Position numbers and translations under genes: made by a program. 64,000 nt of DNA from Sphingobium lignivorans (GTDB lineage Bacteria > Pseudomonadota > Alphaproteobacteria > Sphingomonadales > Sphingomonadaceae). Location of the stretch: contig NZ_JACHKA010000001.1 in NCBI RefSeq assembly GCF_014203955.1, positions 3,441,001-3,505,000 of the forward strand. The letters run 5' to 3'. The notes below the pieces were generated by a model, which saw only the letters and a program-made list of their open reading frames with translations, made no database searches and had not been told where the DNA came from. Positions 46,135 through 56,311 of the stretch are shown in pieces (within the stretch, counting starts at the first letter, position 1; each line of letters opens with the position of its first letter).

Positions 46135-47274
46135 TCAGCTTTCGGCGAACTTCATGAGCTTGATGGCCTCGCTGTTCGACACCGCGCCGCCGATCCGCTT
46201 GACGGCATAGAAGTGCACGAACGGCTTGTTGGTGAAGGGGTCGCGCAGGATGCTCGTCTCGGCGCGCTCGGCGATCACATAGCCATGCGTGAAATTGCCG
46301 AAGGCGATCGAGAGGCTGTTCGCGGCGAGATCGGGCATGTCTTCCGCCTCGATCACCGGATAGCCGAGCAGTGTCGCGGGCTGGCCTGCCGCGAGCCCCG
46401 GCTGCCACAGGAACGCGCCGTCGCTGGTCTTGAACTTGCGGATGCGCGCCAGCGTCGCCGAGTTCATCACGAACGCCGCGCCCTGCCGGTAAGGCGCCCG
46501 GAGCGACTGGACGAGGTCGATCAGCCGGTCCTGCGGATTGCTCGCCGGGAAGCCGCCGGCCGCGCCCGAGGGCACATATTGCAGCGTGCCGAAGGCGCGC
46601 GCGCCGTCCGCCTGGGCGGCGGTGGCGTAGGTCAGGAAGCCCTTGGGCTTGTTCGTGCCGTCCCCGCCGACGAAGGCGGCGCCTTCCGCCCTGGCGAATT
46701 CCTGCGCGATTTCCTGCGCCAGCCAGCCTTCCACGTCGAACTGCGCGTCGTCCAGCATCGCCTGGCTCGCGGACGGATTGGCGAACAGCTCGCCGGAGGG
46801 CGGCGCGATTTCCTCGAAGGTCGGCGTCGCCGTCTCGGCGCGCGCGCCGGTCTCGGATGCCCAGCCGGACACGACGCCGCCGGTCGTCACCAGCTTGCGA
46901 TAGCCCGCCGAGCCGGTGCGAACGACATTGGCAATCGCGCGGATGGGCGAGATGGACTTGAGCGTCGCCTCGATCATCTCGTCGATCTCGCGCGGTACGG
47001 CATAGCCGCCACTGCCGCCGCTCGCACCGGAGAAGCTCTTCAGTTCCACGCCGGCCTCGATGCCCCGACGCAGATAACGCTCGGTGAAGGCGGCTCGCGC
47101 CGGATCGGTCTCGCTGCCCTTGGCGCCATCGAGCGGCGGGCGGGCGGCCCTGGTCGCCTGCGTCCTCACGGCATCGTCGAGCGCATCCATGCGCGCCTCG
47201 ATCCCGGCAATGCGGTCTGCCTGCAGCACCGCGTCGAAGCTCTCCTCGAGCGCATCGGCTTTCACTTCCAGCAT
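46135..47274 (-). CDS. HK97-type major capsid protein (gp5-like)
   Basis: A 379-aa major head subunit. An N-terminal helical scaffold (Delta) domain (MLEVKADALEESFDAVLQADR, about residues 1-70) is followed by the HK97 core with GGYAVPREIDEMIEATLKSISP, TASQAMLDDAQFDVEGWLAQEIAQEF-like spine helix, and GFLTYATAA. AAGGAGA precedes the ATG. The Delta domain is presumably cut by the neighbouring protease. Confidence 0.94.
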   Translation of the reverse strand: MLEVKADALEESFDAVLQADRIAGIEARMDALDDAVRTQATRAARPPLDGAKGSETDPARAAFTERYLRRGIEAGVELKSFSGASGGSGGYAVPREIDEMIEATLKSISPIRAIANVVRTGSAGYRKLVTTGGVVSGWASETGARAETATPTFEEIAPPSGELFANPSASQAMLDDAQFDVEGWLAQEIAQEFARAEGAAFVGGDGTNKPKGFLTYATAAQADGARAFGTLQYVPSGAAGGFPASNPQDRLIDLVQSLRAPYRQGAAFVMNSATLARIRKFKTSDGAFLWQPGLAAGQPATLLGYPVIEAEDMPDLAANSLSIAFGNFTHGYVIAERAETSILRDPFTNKPFVHFYAVKRIGGAVSNSEAIKLMKFAES

Positions 47275-47392
47275 GGTTCACGTCTCCTTGGTCAAAAAAG
47301 AAAGGGGCCCCTGCGGACCCCGTCGATCGATCGTGCGCGCGCCTCGCGGCCGCGCGGAAAAACCTGTCCTTCGCCCGCGAAGGGGAGCGCCC

Positions 47393-47866
47393 TCAGGGCC
47401 CGCCCCGCCGGCCCGCCGTCCCGGCAGGGAGAGGCACTTCCCCCTCCACCGCATGCACGCGGGCAAGCGGCTGCATCGGGTGCGTGACGAGGCTCACTTC
47501 CACCAGGTCGAGCGCATCCAGCCGCCGGGGCTGCGCGCCCTGCGCAGCGACCACGCGGTAGCCGAACGACAGGCCGTCGATCCGCCCCGCGCGCAGCAGC
47601 GCCGCCGCGCGCCGTCCTGTCTCGCTCGCGCCGTCGATCGTGCCGATCACCCGCAGCCCGCGCCCGTCTTCGCTTGCCGTGTCGATCCGCCCGACGGGCT
47701 GGTCCGCCCGATGCTGCCAGAGCAGCGGCAGGCCGTCCTTGCCGCGCCGGGCAAGGCTCGCCGCGAAGGCACCGGGGCTGATGACGTCCCCGCCATTGTC
47801 CGGCCGCGCGAAGATCGCGGCATAGCCCGCGAAGCGCACCGGCGCGCTGCCCTCGCCCGCCCTCAT
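47393..47866 (-). CDS. HK97-type prohead protease (gp4-like)
   Basis: A 157-aa serine protease of the U35 / prohead family. The catalytic His52 is in LLWQHRAD and the Ser100 in GLSFGYRV. It overlaps the portal stop by 4 nt. It cuts capsid and scaffold during head maturation. Confidence 0.92.
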   Translation of the reverse strand: MRAGEGSAPVRFAGYAAIFARPDNGGDVISPGAFAASLARRGKDGLPLLWQHRADQPVGRIDTASEDGRGLRVIGTIDGASETGRRAAALLRAGRIDGLSFGYRVVAAQGAQPRRLDALDLVEVSLVTHPMQPLARVHAVEGEVPLPAGTAGRRGGP

Positions 47867-49008
47867 GCGCCGGCCGCCTCGATGCCCAGCATCGCCTTCT
47901 TCTCTTCCGCGCTCAGGAAATCGGCCGCGCCGACCTGTTCCCAGAGCAGCGTGCGGTCATCGACCAGGGCGGGCACGCGGTTTATGTCCACGCCGAGCGT
48001 AAGGCCCGGCATGAAGTCGCCCAGCCCCTGCGCCAGCGCGCCGAGGATCTTGTCCGCCAGCGGCAGCACGCTCTGGCGCCAGAGCGCCTTGTTGGCCTCG
48101 CGGTAATTGGAATAGGTGCTGTCGCCCGGCAGGCCGATGAGCACTGGCGGCACCCCGAAAGCAAGCGCGATGTCGCGCGCCGCGGCGGCCTTCAATTGCA
48201 CGAAGTCCATGTCGGCCGGCGACAGGCTCATCGATTGCCAGGAGAGGCCGCCTTCCAGCAGCATCGGTCGCCCGGCATTCTCCCGCCCCTGGAAAGCGCT
48301 TTCCAGCTCCGCCCTCAGCCTGTCGAACTGGTCGGAGGAGAGCGCGCTGCCATCCTTGGGATCGTAGACCAACGCGCCGGAGGGGCGAGCGGCATTGTCC
48401 AGCAGTGCCTTGTTCCAGGCCGTCGCCGCATTGTGGATGGCGACGGCGCCCGCCGCCGCGCACAGGCAGCCCAGCCCCAGAAGATCGTCAGCCGGGTTGA
48501 GCGCCTTCACATGGATCACCGCCGTCCGCCCGGCGGCGTCCTCGCCCGGGTAGCGCAGCAGCCGCTCGCCCGCCCGGTAGCGATAGGCGACGGGCCAGCC
48601 CTGCATGTCCTGCTCGATCGTGATCCTGTCCGGGCGCAGCGCATAGAGGCCGGCGGGCCGTCCGTCCGGGCCATGGCTGATCTGCGCATAACCATTGCCA
48701 TGGACGAGCACATGCGCGGCGAGCGTCTCCAGCAGTCCCTGCCCCGCCGAACGATGCTGGACGAGGCGCAGCGCGTCCCGCGCATCGCCGGCATGGTCCG
48801 CCGCCGCGCTCAGCGCCGCGCTGCCGACGGCCTCGCTGACCAGCCGCAGCGCGCGCTGCGCCACGGGATTGACGGTCACCGCCGCCTTGAGCTGCGCCGC
48901 ATAATCCTGCGGCCAGGCGCCCGAGCCCGAGCAGCCCGGGCCGATCCACGCGCGCGCCAGCGGTGGTCGCGCCTCTGCCGGCGCGGCCTTGCGTCCAAAC
49001 CATTTCAA
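47863..49008 (-). CDS. Phage portal protein (gp3-like, HK97 type)
   Basis: Dodecameric DNA channel subunit of 381 aa. Family landmarks: AVTVNPVAQRALRLVSEAVGSA, LAAHVLVHGNGYAQI, and a C-terminal half with ALAFGVPPVLIGLPGDSTYSN. The start codon is TTG at 49008: AAGGAG lies 7 nt upstream and the frame reads MKWFGRKAAP. The upstream in-frame sequence is not coding. It follows the LuxR gene by 177 bases. Confidence 0.92.
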   Translation of the reverse strand: MKWFGRKAAPAEARPPLARAWIGPGCSGSGAWPQDYAAQLKAAVTVNPVAQRALRLVSEAVGSAALSAAADHAGDARDALRLVQHRSAGQGLLETLAAHVLVHGNGYAQISHGPDGRPAGLYALRPDRITIEQDMQGWPVAYRYRAGERLLRYPGEDAAGRTAVIHVKALNPADDLLGLGCLCAAAGAVAIHNAATAWNKALLDNAARPSGALVYDPKDGSALSSDQFDRLRAELESAFQGRENAGRPMLLEGGLSWQSMSLSPADMDFVQLKAAAARDIALAFGVPPVLIGLPGDSTYSNYREANKALWRQSVLPLADKILGALAQGLGDFMPGLTLGVDINRVPALVDDRTLLWEQVGAADFLSAEEKKAMLGIEAAGA

Positions 49009-49185
49009 TGATCGTCTCCTTCTCCGGAGCAGAGGAATTTGAGGCAGGCAGAACCACTGTCGGCCGGGCGAAAGCCCGCGCGAGGCCCATGTGGGCCGTC
49101 CGTCATGGATTCCGGTCTCTATGAAAAACGTCCGCAGCCACCCTTCACCGCGCCGCGCGGTTCGCAACCGCAGCGGCAGCGCAGG
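49009..49185 (-). other. Gap between LuxR gene and portal gene
   Basis: A 177-base stretch of normal GC. It carries two dyads: GGGC-GAAA-GCCC near 49067-49078 and GGCCCATGTGGGCC near 49083-49096. They may be a terminator or an operator. No clear promoter is visible. Confidence 0.4.
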
Positions 49186-49893
49186 TCAGGCCGCGATCAG
49201 CCCCAGTCCCACGCCTTTCACGGCCGCGGAGGTCCGATCGGAGACTTCCAGCTTCTCGTAGATGCGCCGCATGTAGGTATCGACCGTTCCCGGCGAGATG
49301 GCGAGAATCTCGGCGATCACATTGTTGCTCTTGCCGCGCGCCACCCAGTCGAGGATTTCCTTCTCCCGCGTGGAGAGCTGCCGGTCACGCACCACCTCGT
49401 CGGCAAACAGCGTGCAGATGCGCAGATGCGCCGCCTGCGCCGCAAAGTGCAGCAGGGAGAGGTGGCTCGGGCTGATGTCGGTCTGTTCCGTCATCTTCCC
49501 GATGCCGACCACCGCGTTGCGGCTGTTGGGGCCATAGCAGGGCAGCGAGAAGCCGTCGGTGAAGTCGATCGTCCTCATCGCGGCCAGGAACTCGCGTTCC
49601 TCGCCGGTCAGTTCGCTGTTCTTCCAGATGTCGCTCCAGCGGATCGGCATGCCGGCGGCCAGCGCCGCCCGCGGCACGATGTCGAGCCGCTGGAAATCGA
49701 ACGAGAGATAAAGCTCGATCTCGCTTTTGGAGAAGCCATATTGCAGCGGGACGCTGGCGGGCAGATTGGTCGTCGTGCGTACCCAGTAATAGCTCACCCC
49801 GCCGAAGCCGTGGCGATGGTAATAACGGGTCATCTGCCGCCAGAGCAGCGGCAGGGTCGTAGCACCCGCAATCCTTTTCAAGATGTCGTCCAC
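49186..49893 (-). CDS. LuxR family transcriptional regulator inside the GTA cluster
   Basis: A 235-aa protein. The N-terminal part (about residues 10-160) resembles an autoinducer-binding domain: YLSFDFQRLDIVPRAALAAGMPIRW keeps Tyr, Asp and Trp at typical positions, but the usual DP motif reads DI and the first pocket Trp is not evident. The C-terminal LuxR HTH is at about 172-225 (STREKEILDWVARGKSNNVIAEIL, SPGTVDTYMRRIYEKL). The start codon is GTG at 49893, with GGAGGAG 5 nt upstream. No luxI-type synthase is in the window, so it is a LuxR solo. It sits between terminase and portal genes on their strand. Confidence 0.85.
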   Translation of the reverse strand: MDDILKRIAGATTLPLLWRQMTRYYHRHGFGGVSYYWVRTTTNLPASVPLQYGFSKSEIELYLSFDFQRLDIVPRAALAAGMPIRWSDIWKNSELTGEEREFLAAMRTIDFTDGFSLPCYGPNSRNAVVGIGKMTEQTDISPSHLSLLHFAAQAAHLRICTLFADEVVRDRQLSTREKEILDWVARGKSNNVIAEILAISPGTVDTYMRRIYEKLEVSDRTSAAVKGVGLGLIAA

Positions 49894-49990
49894 CCCGGGC
49901 TCCTCCCGCAGCCCTGCAGTCCGGCGATCGTCCGCCCTTCCCGTCCCAAAAGCAAGTCAATAACCGGAGCGGCGCCCGGTACGTCCCGTT

Positions 49991-51373
49991 TCAAAGGCGC
50001 CTGAGCCGGGCTTTGGCTCCACCCGGCGCGAGGAGGTCGGCGAGGCTCCACACCAGCGCGTCCGCCCGGTCGGGCGAGCGGCCCGGTCCTTCATAGCCTC
50101 CGCCGATCATCATGCTACAAAGCTGGTCCTCCAGCGCGGCGAACAAGCCCGCGTGGCGCACCCGTCCAGCCTCATAGGCGGCCGCCACCGGCTCGGCCCG
50201 CGCACTCTTGCCGCGCGAGGCATGGACGAGACGGACCGGCAGCGCGATGTCGGCCGCGCGCAGCACGGCCGCCACCATCGCACCGCCATTATTGGCCTCG
50301 GCCACGACCCTGTCTGCGCGCCACCGCGCCGCCGCGGCAGCCGTCGCCTGCGCCCAGCGTTGCGGGCTCGCCTGTTCGACTGTCGCGTCCTCCAGCACCA
50401 GCGCCCTGCCCTCCGCATCGAGCGCCGCCACCACGATCCCGCAGGCGTCGCCATGCTCGCTTGCCGGCGGGTCGACGCCCACGACCACCCGCACGAGATC
50501 GCAAGGCGAAGGCACCGGCCCTGCCAGGCGGCATCGGTCCAGCAGGTCGCGCGTCCAGAGCGCGCCCGGCGTATCGAGCAGCAATTCCCCGTCCAGCTCC
50601 TGCCGGCCGAGCCGCGTGGCCGCGAAGCTGCGGTCCATTTCCCGCACGAACTGCCGGGGCAGCATGGCGCGGTTGTCGCGCATCCGGCCCTGCGTCACGG
50701 CGACCGTCGGGTCGCTCGCCAGCCGTCGCACCAGCGCCACCGGGCGCGGCGTCGTCGTCGCGACGATCCTCGGGCGCCGGCCCAGCCGCAACCCCATCAC
50801 CAGATTGTCCCAGGCGCGGATGCCGCGCGGCCATTTGGCGATCTCGTCCGCCCAGCCATGGCTGTGCTGCGGCCCGCGCAGCGTATCCGGCTCGCTCGCG
50901 CCATAGATCGTCGCACGCGCGCCGCCGGGCCAGACGAGCTGGCGCAATGCGGGGTGCCAGTGCGGCCGCCGGTCGGCCGGCGCGATCGCCAGCAGGCCGC
51001 TTTCGCCTTCCACCATGATGCTGCGTGCTTCGTGCAGGCTGGCCGCCACCAGCGCGATGCGGGCCGTGTCGTCCGCTTCGGCGATGGCGCGCACCCATTC
51101 CGCGCCGGCGCGCGTCTTGCCGAAGCCGCGTCCCGCCATGATGAGCCAGACGAACCACGCGCCGGGCGGCGGGAGCTGCGCCGGGCGCGCCCGGCAGGCC
51201 CAGCCCTCCATCAACGCCCGTCGCGTGCCTGCGCCGAGCCGTTCGAGCGCATCCTGGCGCTTCACCCGTTCCAGCCAGGCAACGCGTTCGTAAAGGGAAA
51301 GCGCGTGTAGACCCGACGGGCCTCCGGACCGGAGCCGGTGTGCCCGGCCCTTTGGCTGCCGGGCGTCAGTCAC
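49991..51373 (-). CDS. Terminase large subunit (gp2-like)
   Basis: DNA-packaging motor and nuclease of 460 aa. Walker A is LIMAGRGFGKTRAGAEW (about residues 78-93), and RIALVAASLHEARSIMVEGESG follows. The nuclease half has VVGVDPPASEHGDACGIVVAA with two Asp in the RNase H-like fold, then EANNGGAMV. The start is GTG at 51373, overlapping the small-subunit stop by 8 nt. The open frame extends upstream in the small-subunit gene without codon support. Confidence 0.92.
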   Translation of the reverse strand: MTDARQPKGRAHRLRSGGPSGLHALSLYERVAWLERVKRQDALERLGAGTRRALMEGWACRARPAQLPPPGAWFVWLIMAGRGFGKTRAGAEWVRAIAEADDTARIALVAASLHEARSIMVEGESGLLAIAPADRRPHWHPALRQLVWPGGARATIYGASEPDTLRGPQHSHGWADEIAKWPRGIRAWDNLVMGLRLGRRPRIVATTTPRPVALVRRLASDPTVAVTQGRMRDNRAMLPRQFVREMDRSFAATRLGRQELDGELLLDTPGALWTRDLLDRCRLAGPVPSPCDLVRVVVGVDPPASEHGDACGIVVAALDAEGRALVLEDATVEQASPQRWAQATAAAAARWRADRVVAEANNGGAMVAAVLRAADIALPVRLVHASRGKSARAEPVAAAYEAGRVRHAGLFAALEDQLCSMMIGGGYEGPGRSPDRADALVWSLADLLAPGGAKARLRRL

Positions 51374-51959
51374 GTTCCGCCTCACCCGATTCCATCTCGT
51401 CCGGTTCAGACTCGCCCGATTCAGCCTCGCCTTCCGCCATTGCGTCCGCGTCGCCGGAGGGCTCCTGCAGGCGCTCATGTACCACGTCCATGTCCTGGAG
51501 CAGCCGCTCCACCACCGCTGCTGCATCCGCGTCCTCCGCGTCCCCGCCAGCCGCCGCCGCGCCGCGATCGGGTCGCGCCGATCGATGCGCCTCGAGCAGC
51601 CGAAGCCCCAGCATGGGCGCCGGGGCACGAGTCAGTTTGATCTGCTTCACGCTGCTGGTCGCGCCGTCGAAAACCACTTCGGTCCGCACCGTGCCTTCCA
51701 GCGCCTGCAGCATCAGCGACAATTCGAGTTCGGAATAGCCATCGTCCACCGCCGCGCGCCATTGCCATGCGAAGATCTCGTCCCGTGCCTTGAGTTCGTA
51801 GGCGCCCGAGCGGCTGACGCCTGCCGCGCGTGCGGCCGCCGCCACATTGGGATAGGCGGCGAGCGCGCTCAGGAAGAGCGACCTGCGCCGCCCCGACCAG
51901 CGAGAGCGGCGGCCCGGACGCGCGGCGCGACCGGCCTTGCCGTCTTGGCGATCCTTCAT
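51366..51959 (-). CDS. Terminase small-subunit-like DNA-binding protein (gp1-like)
   Basis: A 197-aa protein, first gene of the block. An Arg-rich start (GRAARPGRRSRWSGRRRSLF) is followed by a helix-turn-helix NVAAAARAAGVSRSGAYELKARD, resembling phage small terminase or its GTA homologue gp1. The C-terminal third is very acidic and low-complexity. The function follows from its position next to terminase large. Confidence 0.78.
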   Translation of the reverse strand: MKDRQDGKAGRAARPGRRSRWSGRRRSLFLSALAAYPNVAAAARAAGVSRSGAYELKARDEIFAWQWRAAVDDGYSELELSLMLQALEGTVRTEVVFDGATSSVKQIKLTRAPAPMLGLRLLEAHRSARPDRGAAAAGGDAEDADAAAVVERLLQDMDVVHERLQEPSGDADAMAEGEAESGESEPDEMESGEAERD

Positions 51960-52037
51960 CCGACGATGTCCTGTTGACCGGAGCCGTCCAGGCTGGCGCC
52001 CCGCGCCGCCGACTGACTCGAATTGCGATGTTGCGCT

Positions 52038-52066
52038 TCTCTAACCAGATAGCGTCACGATGTCAA
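52038..52066 (-). promoter_or_regulatory. Candidate promoter of the GTA cluster
   Basis: On the minus strand, TTGACA (52066-52061) and TAGAGA (52043-52038) are spaced 17 nt. This gives a start near 52031, about 70 nt upstream of the first GTA gene. The -10 matches only 3 of 6 positions. No CtrA-type box was seen here. Confidence 0.35.
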
Positions 52067-52085
52067 CAGAAAAGTTCCAAATAGG

Positions 52086-52799
52086 TTAGTCTGGCCGCCG
52101 CCGATACCGGAAATACCAGACCTCATGCCCTTTCTGGCGCGCCTTGGCTTCATAGCGTGTTTCGGGCCAGCCGCCGGGGCGCTGGAGGAAGTCGCGCGGC
52201 GTCTCGCACAGCCATTCGAAGTCGGTCCGCCCGCGCATCGTCATCAGCGCCCAGCGCAGATAGACCGGATGATCGGTGCCGAAGCGGAATTCCCCGCCCG
52301 GCTTCAGCTTGGCGGCAATGAGGTCCACCGGGCCCTTGTTCATCATCCGCCGCTTGGCATGGCGCGCCTTGGGCCATGGATCGGGATGCAGCAGGTAGAC
52401 GAAGCTCAGCGCTCCGTCGGGAATGCGCGCCAGCACGTCGAGCGCATTGCCCATGTGCAGGCGGACATTGGCCAGGTGCCTGTCGCGCACATGCCCCAGC
52501 GCCCCCACCACACCATTGAGGAAGGGCTCGCAGCCGATGAAGCCGTGATCCGGCAGCATGTCCGCCCGATAGGCGAGATGCTCGCCCGATCCGAAGCCGA
52601 TCTCGAAATGCAGGGGCCGCTCGCCAAAGGCACTCGGGCCGAACAGCCGCGTCGCGGTGATCTCCCCCTCCTCCGGCACGCTGATCGCCGGCAGCAGCTC
52701 CTCGACCAGCGCCTGTTGCCCGGCCCGCAGCTTGTGGCCGGACTGGCGCCCGTAAAGACGGTTGAGCGTGGTCGGATCGCCGGTTTTGAAAGCAGTCAT
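52086..52799 (-). CDS. trmB: tRNA (guanosine(46)-N7)-methyltransferase
   Basis: Methylates G46 in the variable loop of many tRNAs with SAM. It has 237 aa. The SAM site is [14 protein letters not shown], and the catalytic Asp and partner residues lie in [15 protein letters not shown], followed by [12 protein letters not shown]. The start ATG at 52799 ([17 protein letters not shown]) follows TAGGAA. It stays in the same open frame as the frameshifted metK upstream, but a separate start is clear. Confidence 0.94.
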   Translation of the reverse strand: MTAFKTGDPTTLNRLYGRQSGHKLRAGQQALVEELLPAISVPEEGEITATRLFGPSAFGERPLHFEIGFGSGEHLAYRADMLPDHGFIGCEPFLNGVVGALGHVRDRHLANVRLHMGNALDVLARIPDGALSFVYLLHPDPWPKARHAKRRMMNKGPVDLIAAKLKPGGEFRFGTDHPVYLRWALMTMRGRTDFEWLCETPRDFLQRPGGWPETRYEAKARQKGHEVWYFRYRRRPD

Positions 52800-52957
52800 C
52801 GGCGCGTTCCTACTCCCTGCCGCGCCGAGCGCAAGGGGGGCCGGGCGCCGCCCCGTTCCCACGCGGCCTTGCGCCTGCAAAGGAAAAGGCGCCCGCATGG
52901 TCGCGAGCGCCTTCCTGTCAGTCTGCGATGCCGCGCTCCCCGGCGAGGGAAGCAGCG

Positions 52958-54167
<1,210 letters not shown>

Positions 54168-54215
54168 CGGGGAACGCACCTTTCTTCTAGCGGCTCTGAC
54201 ATGGCCGCGGTTGAT

Positions 54216-54231
54216 ATAAAGAAATGTTTAT
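54216..54231. promoter_or_regulatory. Palindromic operator candidate upstream of metK
   Basis: ATAAAG-AAAT-GTTTAT is a near-perfect dyad (outer five positions pair) in an AT-rich island between lnt and metK. It resembles ATAAAG/CTTTAT-type palindromes I recall near methyl-cycle genes in alphaproteobacteria (SahR-type ArsR regulator). The regulator assignment is a weak inference. Confidence 0.35.
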
Positions 54232-54240
54232 GTGTGCCCC

Positions 54241-55815
54241 TTAGCGGTTGCGTCGCCCAATGGCAACGCCGCTAACGATAAGCATGGCAGCGAGCGTGAG
54301 AGGGAGGATGTTGCCCCAGCGGGCGAAGGGCGTCGGCCTGGTCGCGACGGGCAGGCGCGCGTCGAAAGCGCCGGCCGCGCCGTGCGGAATGGCGGCCACC
54401 ACGTGCCCGGCGGCATCCACGAGTGCCGAGATGCCGGTGGGTGTCGAGCGGATCACCGGCAGCCCTTCCTCGATTCCCCGCAGCCGCGCCTGCGCGAGAT
54501 GCTGCGGTGGCCCCCAGGTGCCGAACCAGGCGTCATTGGACGGGTTGAAGATGAAGTCCGGACGGTTCGCGCGGTCGATGATCTGGCCGGAGAACACGAT
54601 CTCGTAGCAGATCTGCACCGCCATGCGCAGCGATGGCCGCCCCTGCGCGCCGGGCAGGTCCAGCGTGCGCGGTCCGGGGCCCGGCCAGAAATCGATGTCG
54701 CCGGGCACCAGCCGCGCAAGACCGATGCCCGAGAGCAGCGACCGCATCGGCAGATATTCGCCATAAGGGACGAGATGCGCCTTGTCGTAGCGCCCGAGCA
54801 GCGCGCCGCGCGCGTCCATCACCCACAGGCTGTTGTTGGCGCCTTCCAGCACATTGGCGTCCATGATCCCGTCCCGCTCGCGGAAATGGAACTTGTCGCC
54901 GCCCAGCATCAGCAGGTCGCCCGGCCCCAGCAGCGAGGCGATGCGCGCGCGCCAGGCCGGTTCCATGTCGAGAATGGCGGGCACGGCGGCTTCCGGCCAG
55001 AACACCAGTCGCGGCGCCGCGCCCGGCGCGCCGGTGAGCGCGGAGAGGCGGCGGAAGTTCAGTTCCTCGAGCTGCGGATCATATTTCTCATTCTGGTTGA
55101 TGTTGGGCTGGACGACGCGAATCGCCACGCCGCTGCCCTCTGCCGGTGCGCCCACCTGCCCTGCACGCAGCGTCCCGAGCAGCGCGACGAGCACGAGGCC
55201 GCCCGTCACCATCGCCGCCGGGCGCCATTGCCGGTGCGCGGCCCACCACAGCGCGCCTGCCGCCAGCATGGCAACAAGGCCAAGCCCATAAGTGCCGATC
55301 GCGATCGCGAGCTGGTCGACGCCGGTGCCCAGCCAGATGACGCCCAGCGGATTCCAGGGGAAGCCGGTGAACATCGTGGCGCGCAGATATTCCGTCAGCA
55401 GCCACGCGCAGCCAAGGAACAGCGCGAAGAGCTGCGCCCGCCCGCGCCCGAGCTGCCAGCCGATGAGCGCGGCCATCGCCGGATAGAAAGCAAGGTAGAA
55501 GGAGAGGAGGAGAATGGCGGGATAGCCGAGCCAATGCGGCATCGCATCTTGGAAAGTGAAGGCGTGGGCGATCCAGTTGAGCCCCACGGTGAACTGCCCA
55601 AGGCCGAAGGCATAGCCGATGCGCGCAGCCTCGCGCCGGTCGCGCGCGCGCCAGAGCAGCTGCATGAACAGCGCCAGCATCGCCAGCGTCACGGGCCACA
55701 GGCGCAGCGGCTCGAAGCCGGTCGCGGAAAGGACGCCCGCGCCCAGTGCCACGAGGCCCGGCCGTTTCGCGAGCCATGCCTGCGCGGCTGCCCGATCGAT
55801 TGTCTGGATTTTCAT
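54241..55815 (-). CDS. lnt: Apolipoprotein N-acyltransferase
   Basis: Adds the third acyl chain to lipoproteins in the inner membrane. It has 524 aa with several N-terminal membrane helices, then the carbon-nitrogen hydrolase domain. The catalytic triad is Glu in [10 protein letters not shown], Lys in [14 protein letters not shown] and Cys in [17 protein letters not shown] follows. The ATG at 55815 ([14 protein letters not shown]) has AGGAG 8 nt upstream; the upstream extension is not coding. The gene ends 73 bases from metK. Confidence 0.95.
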   Translation of the reverse strand: MKIQTIDRAAAQAWLAKRPGLVALGAGVLSATGFEPLRLWPVTLAMLALFMQLLWRARDRREAARIGYAFGLGQFTVGLNWIAHAFTFQDAMPHWLGYPAILLLSFYLAFYPAMAALIGWQLGRGRAQLFALFLGCAWLLTEYLRATMFTGFPWNPLGVIWLGTGVDQLAIAIGTYGLGLVAMLAAGALWWAAHRQWRPAAMVTGGLVLVALLGTLRAGQVGAPAEGSGVAIRVVQPNINQNEKYDPQLEELNFRRLSALTGAPGAAPRLVFWPEAAVPAILDMEPAWRARIASLLGPGDLLMLGGDKFHFRERDGIMDANVLEGANNSLWVMDARGALLGRYDKAHLVPYGEYLPMRSLLSGIGLARLVPGDIDFWPGPGPRTLDLPGAQGRPSLRMAVQICYEIVFSGQIIDRANRPDFIFNPSNDAWFGTWGPPQHLAQARLRGIEEGLPVIRSTPTGISALVDAAGHVVAAIPHGAAGAFDARLPVATRPTPFARWGNILPLTLAAMLIVSGVAIGRRNR

Positions 55816-55879
55816 CTTGGGCGCTCCTATCGCGCGCCTTGATGACAGTTGCAATTCCGCGCTGACCGGAGGCCCGCCG

Positions 55880-56296
55880 ATGAGACCCTTCCACATCGCC
55901 TTTCCCGTCCACGATCTCGCCGCGGCGCGCGCCTTTTACGGGGACGTCATGGGTTGCCGGGAAGGACGCAGCAGCGACTCCTGGATCGATTTCGATCTTT
56001 ATGGCCACCAGATCGTCGCGCATCTCGATCCGGCCGGAAAAGCGCATGACCCGATCCGCAACCCGGTGGACGGCCACGACGTGCCGGTCCCGCATTTCGG
56101 CGTCATCCTCGACCGGGCGGACTGGGACGATCTCGCCGCACGCCTGAAGACGGCCGGCACGCGCTTCGTCATCGAGCCCTATGTGCGCTTCGCGGGCGAG
56201 GTCGGCGAGCAGGCGACGATGTTCTTCCTCGATCCGAGCGGCAATGCGCTCGAATTCAAGAGCTTCGCCAGCGACGACATGATCTTCGCCACCTGA
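55880..56296 (+). CDS. VOC (glyoxalase/dioxygenase) superfamily protein
   Basis: A 138-aa protein with two beta-alpha-beta modules: [25 protein letters not shown] and [20 protein letters not shown], with candidate metal ligands His5, the His in PHFGV and Glu in ALEFKSF. GGAGG lies 8 nt before the ATG. Reaction unknown. It is divergent from lnt. Confidence 0.88.
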   Translation: MRPFHIAFPVHDLAAARAFYGDVMGCREGRSSDSWIDFDLYGHQIVAHLDPAGKAHDPIRNPVDGHDVPVPHFGVILDRADWDDLAARLKTAGTRFVIEPYVRFAGEVGEQATMFFLDPSGNALEFKSFASDDMIFAT

Positions 56297-56311
56297 GCCG
56301 CCGCCGGGCTC

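Larger units (their letters stand above)
37120..51959 (-). mobile_element. RcGTA-like gene transfer agent structural cluster
   Basis: One co-directional block with head, connector and tail genes in the order known for the Rhodobacter capsulatus GTA (terminase, portal, protease, capsid, connector, tail genes, tape measure, DUF2460, DUF2163, NlpC/P60, tail fibre-type). Overlaps of 4 nt join many genes. No integrase, recombinase, replication, repressor or lysis gene is seen, no attachment-site repeats were noticed at the edges, and base composition matches the host. It is thus a domesticated particle gene set rather than an intact prophage. An apparent promoter lies at the right end (52.0 kb). 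Confidence 0.85.

Noticed and set aside
45491-47281. A 596-aa frame over the capsid and connector genes.
   Set aside because: Its first two-thirds are the wrong frame of the capsid gene; only the last 179 codons (connector) are real.
49991-51628. An 85-residue N-terminal extension of the terminase large subunit.
   Set aside because: It is the shifted frame of the small-subunit gene; the GTG at 51373 starts the family-like sequence.
37120-51959. An intact temperate prophage.
   Set aside because: No integrase, repressor, replication, holin or endolysin genes and no flanking direct repeats; gene order and short tape measure fit a GTA.
54168-54240. A SAM-II or SAM/SAH riboswitch ahead of metK.
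   Set aside because: The 73-base leader lacks the conserved core of those riboswitches; a palindromic operator fits better.
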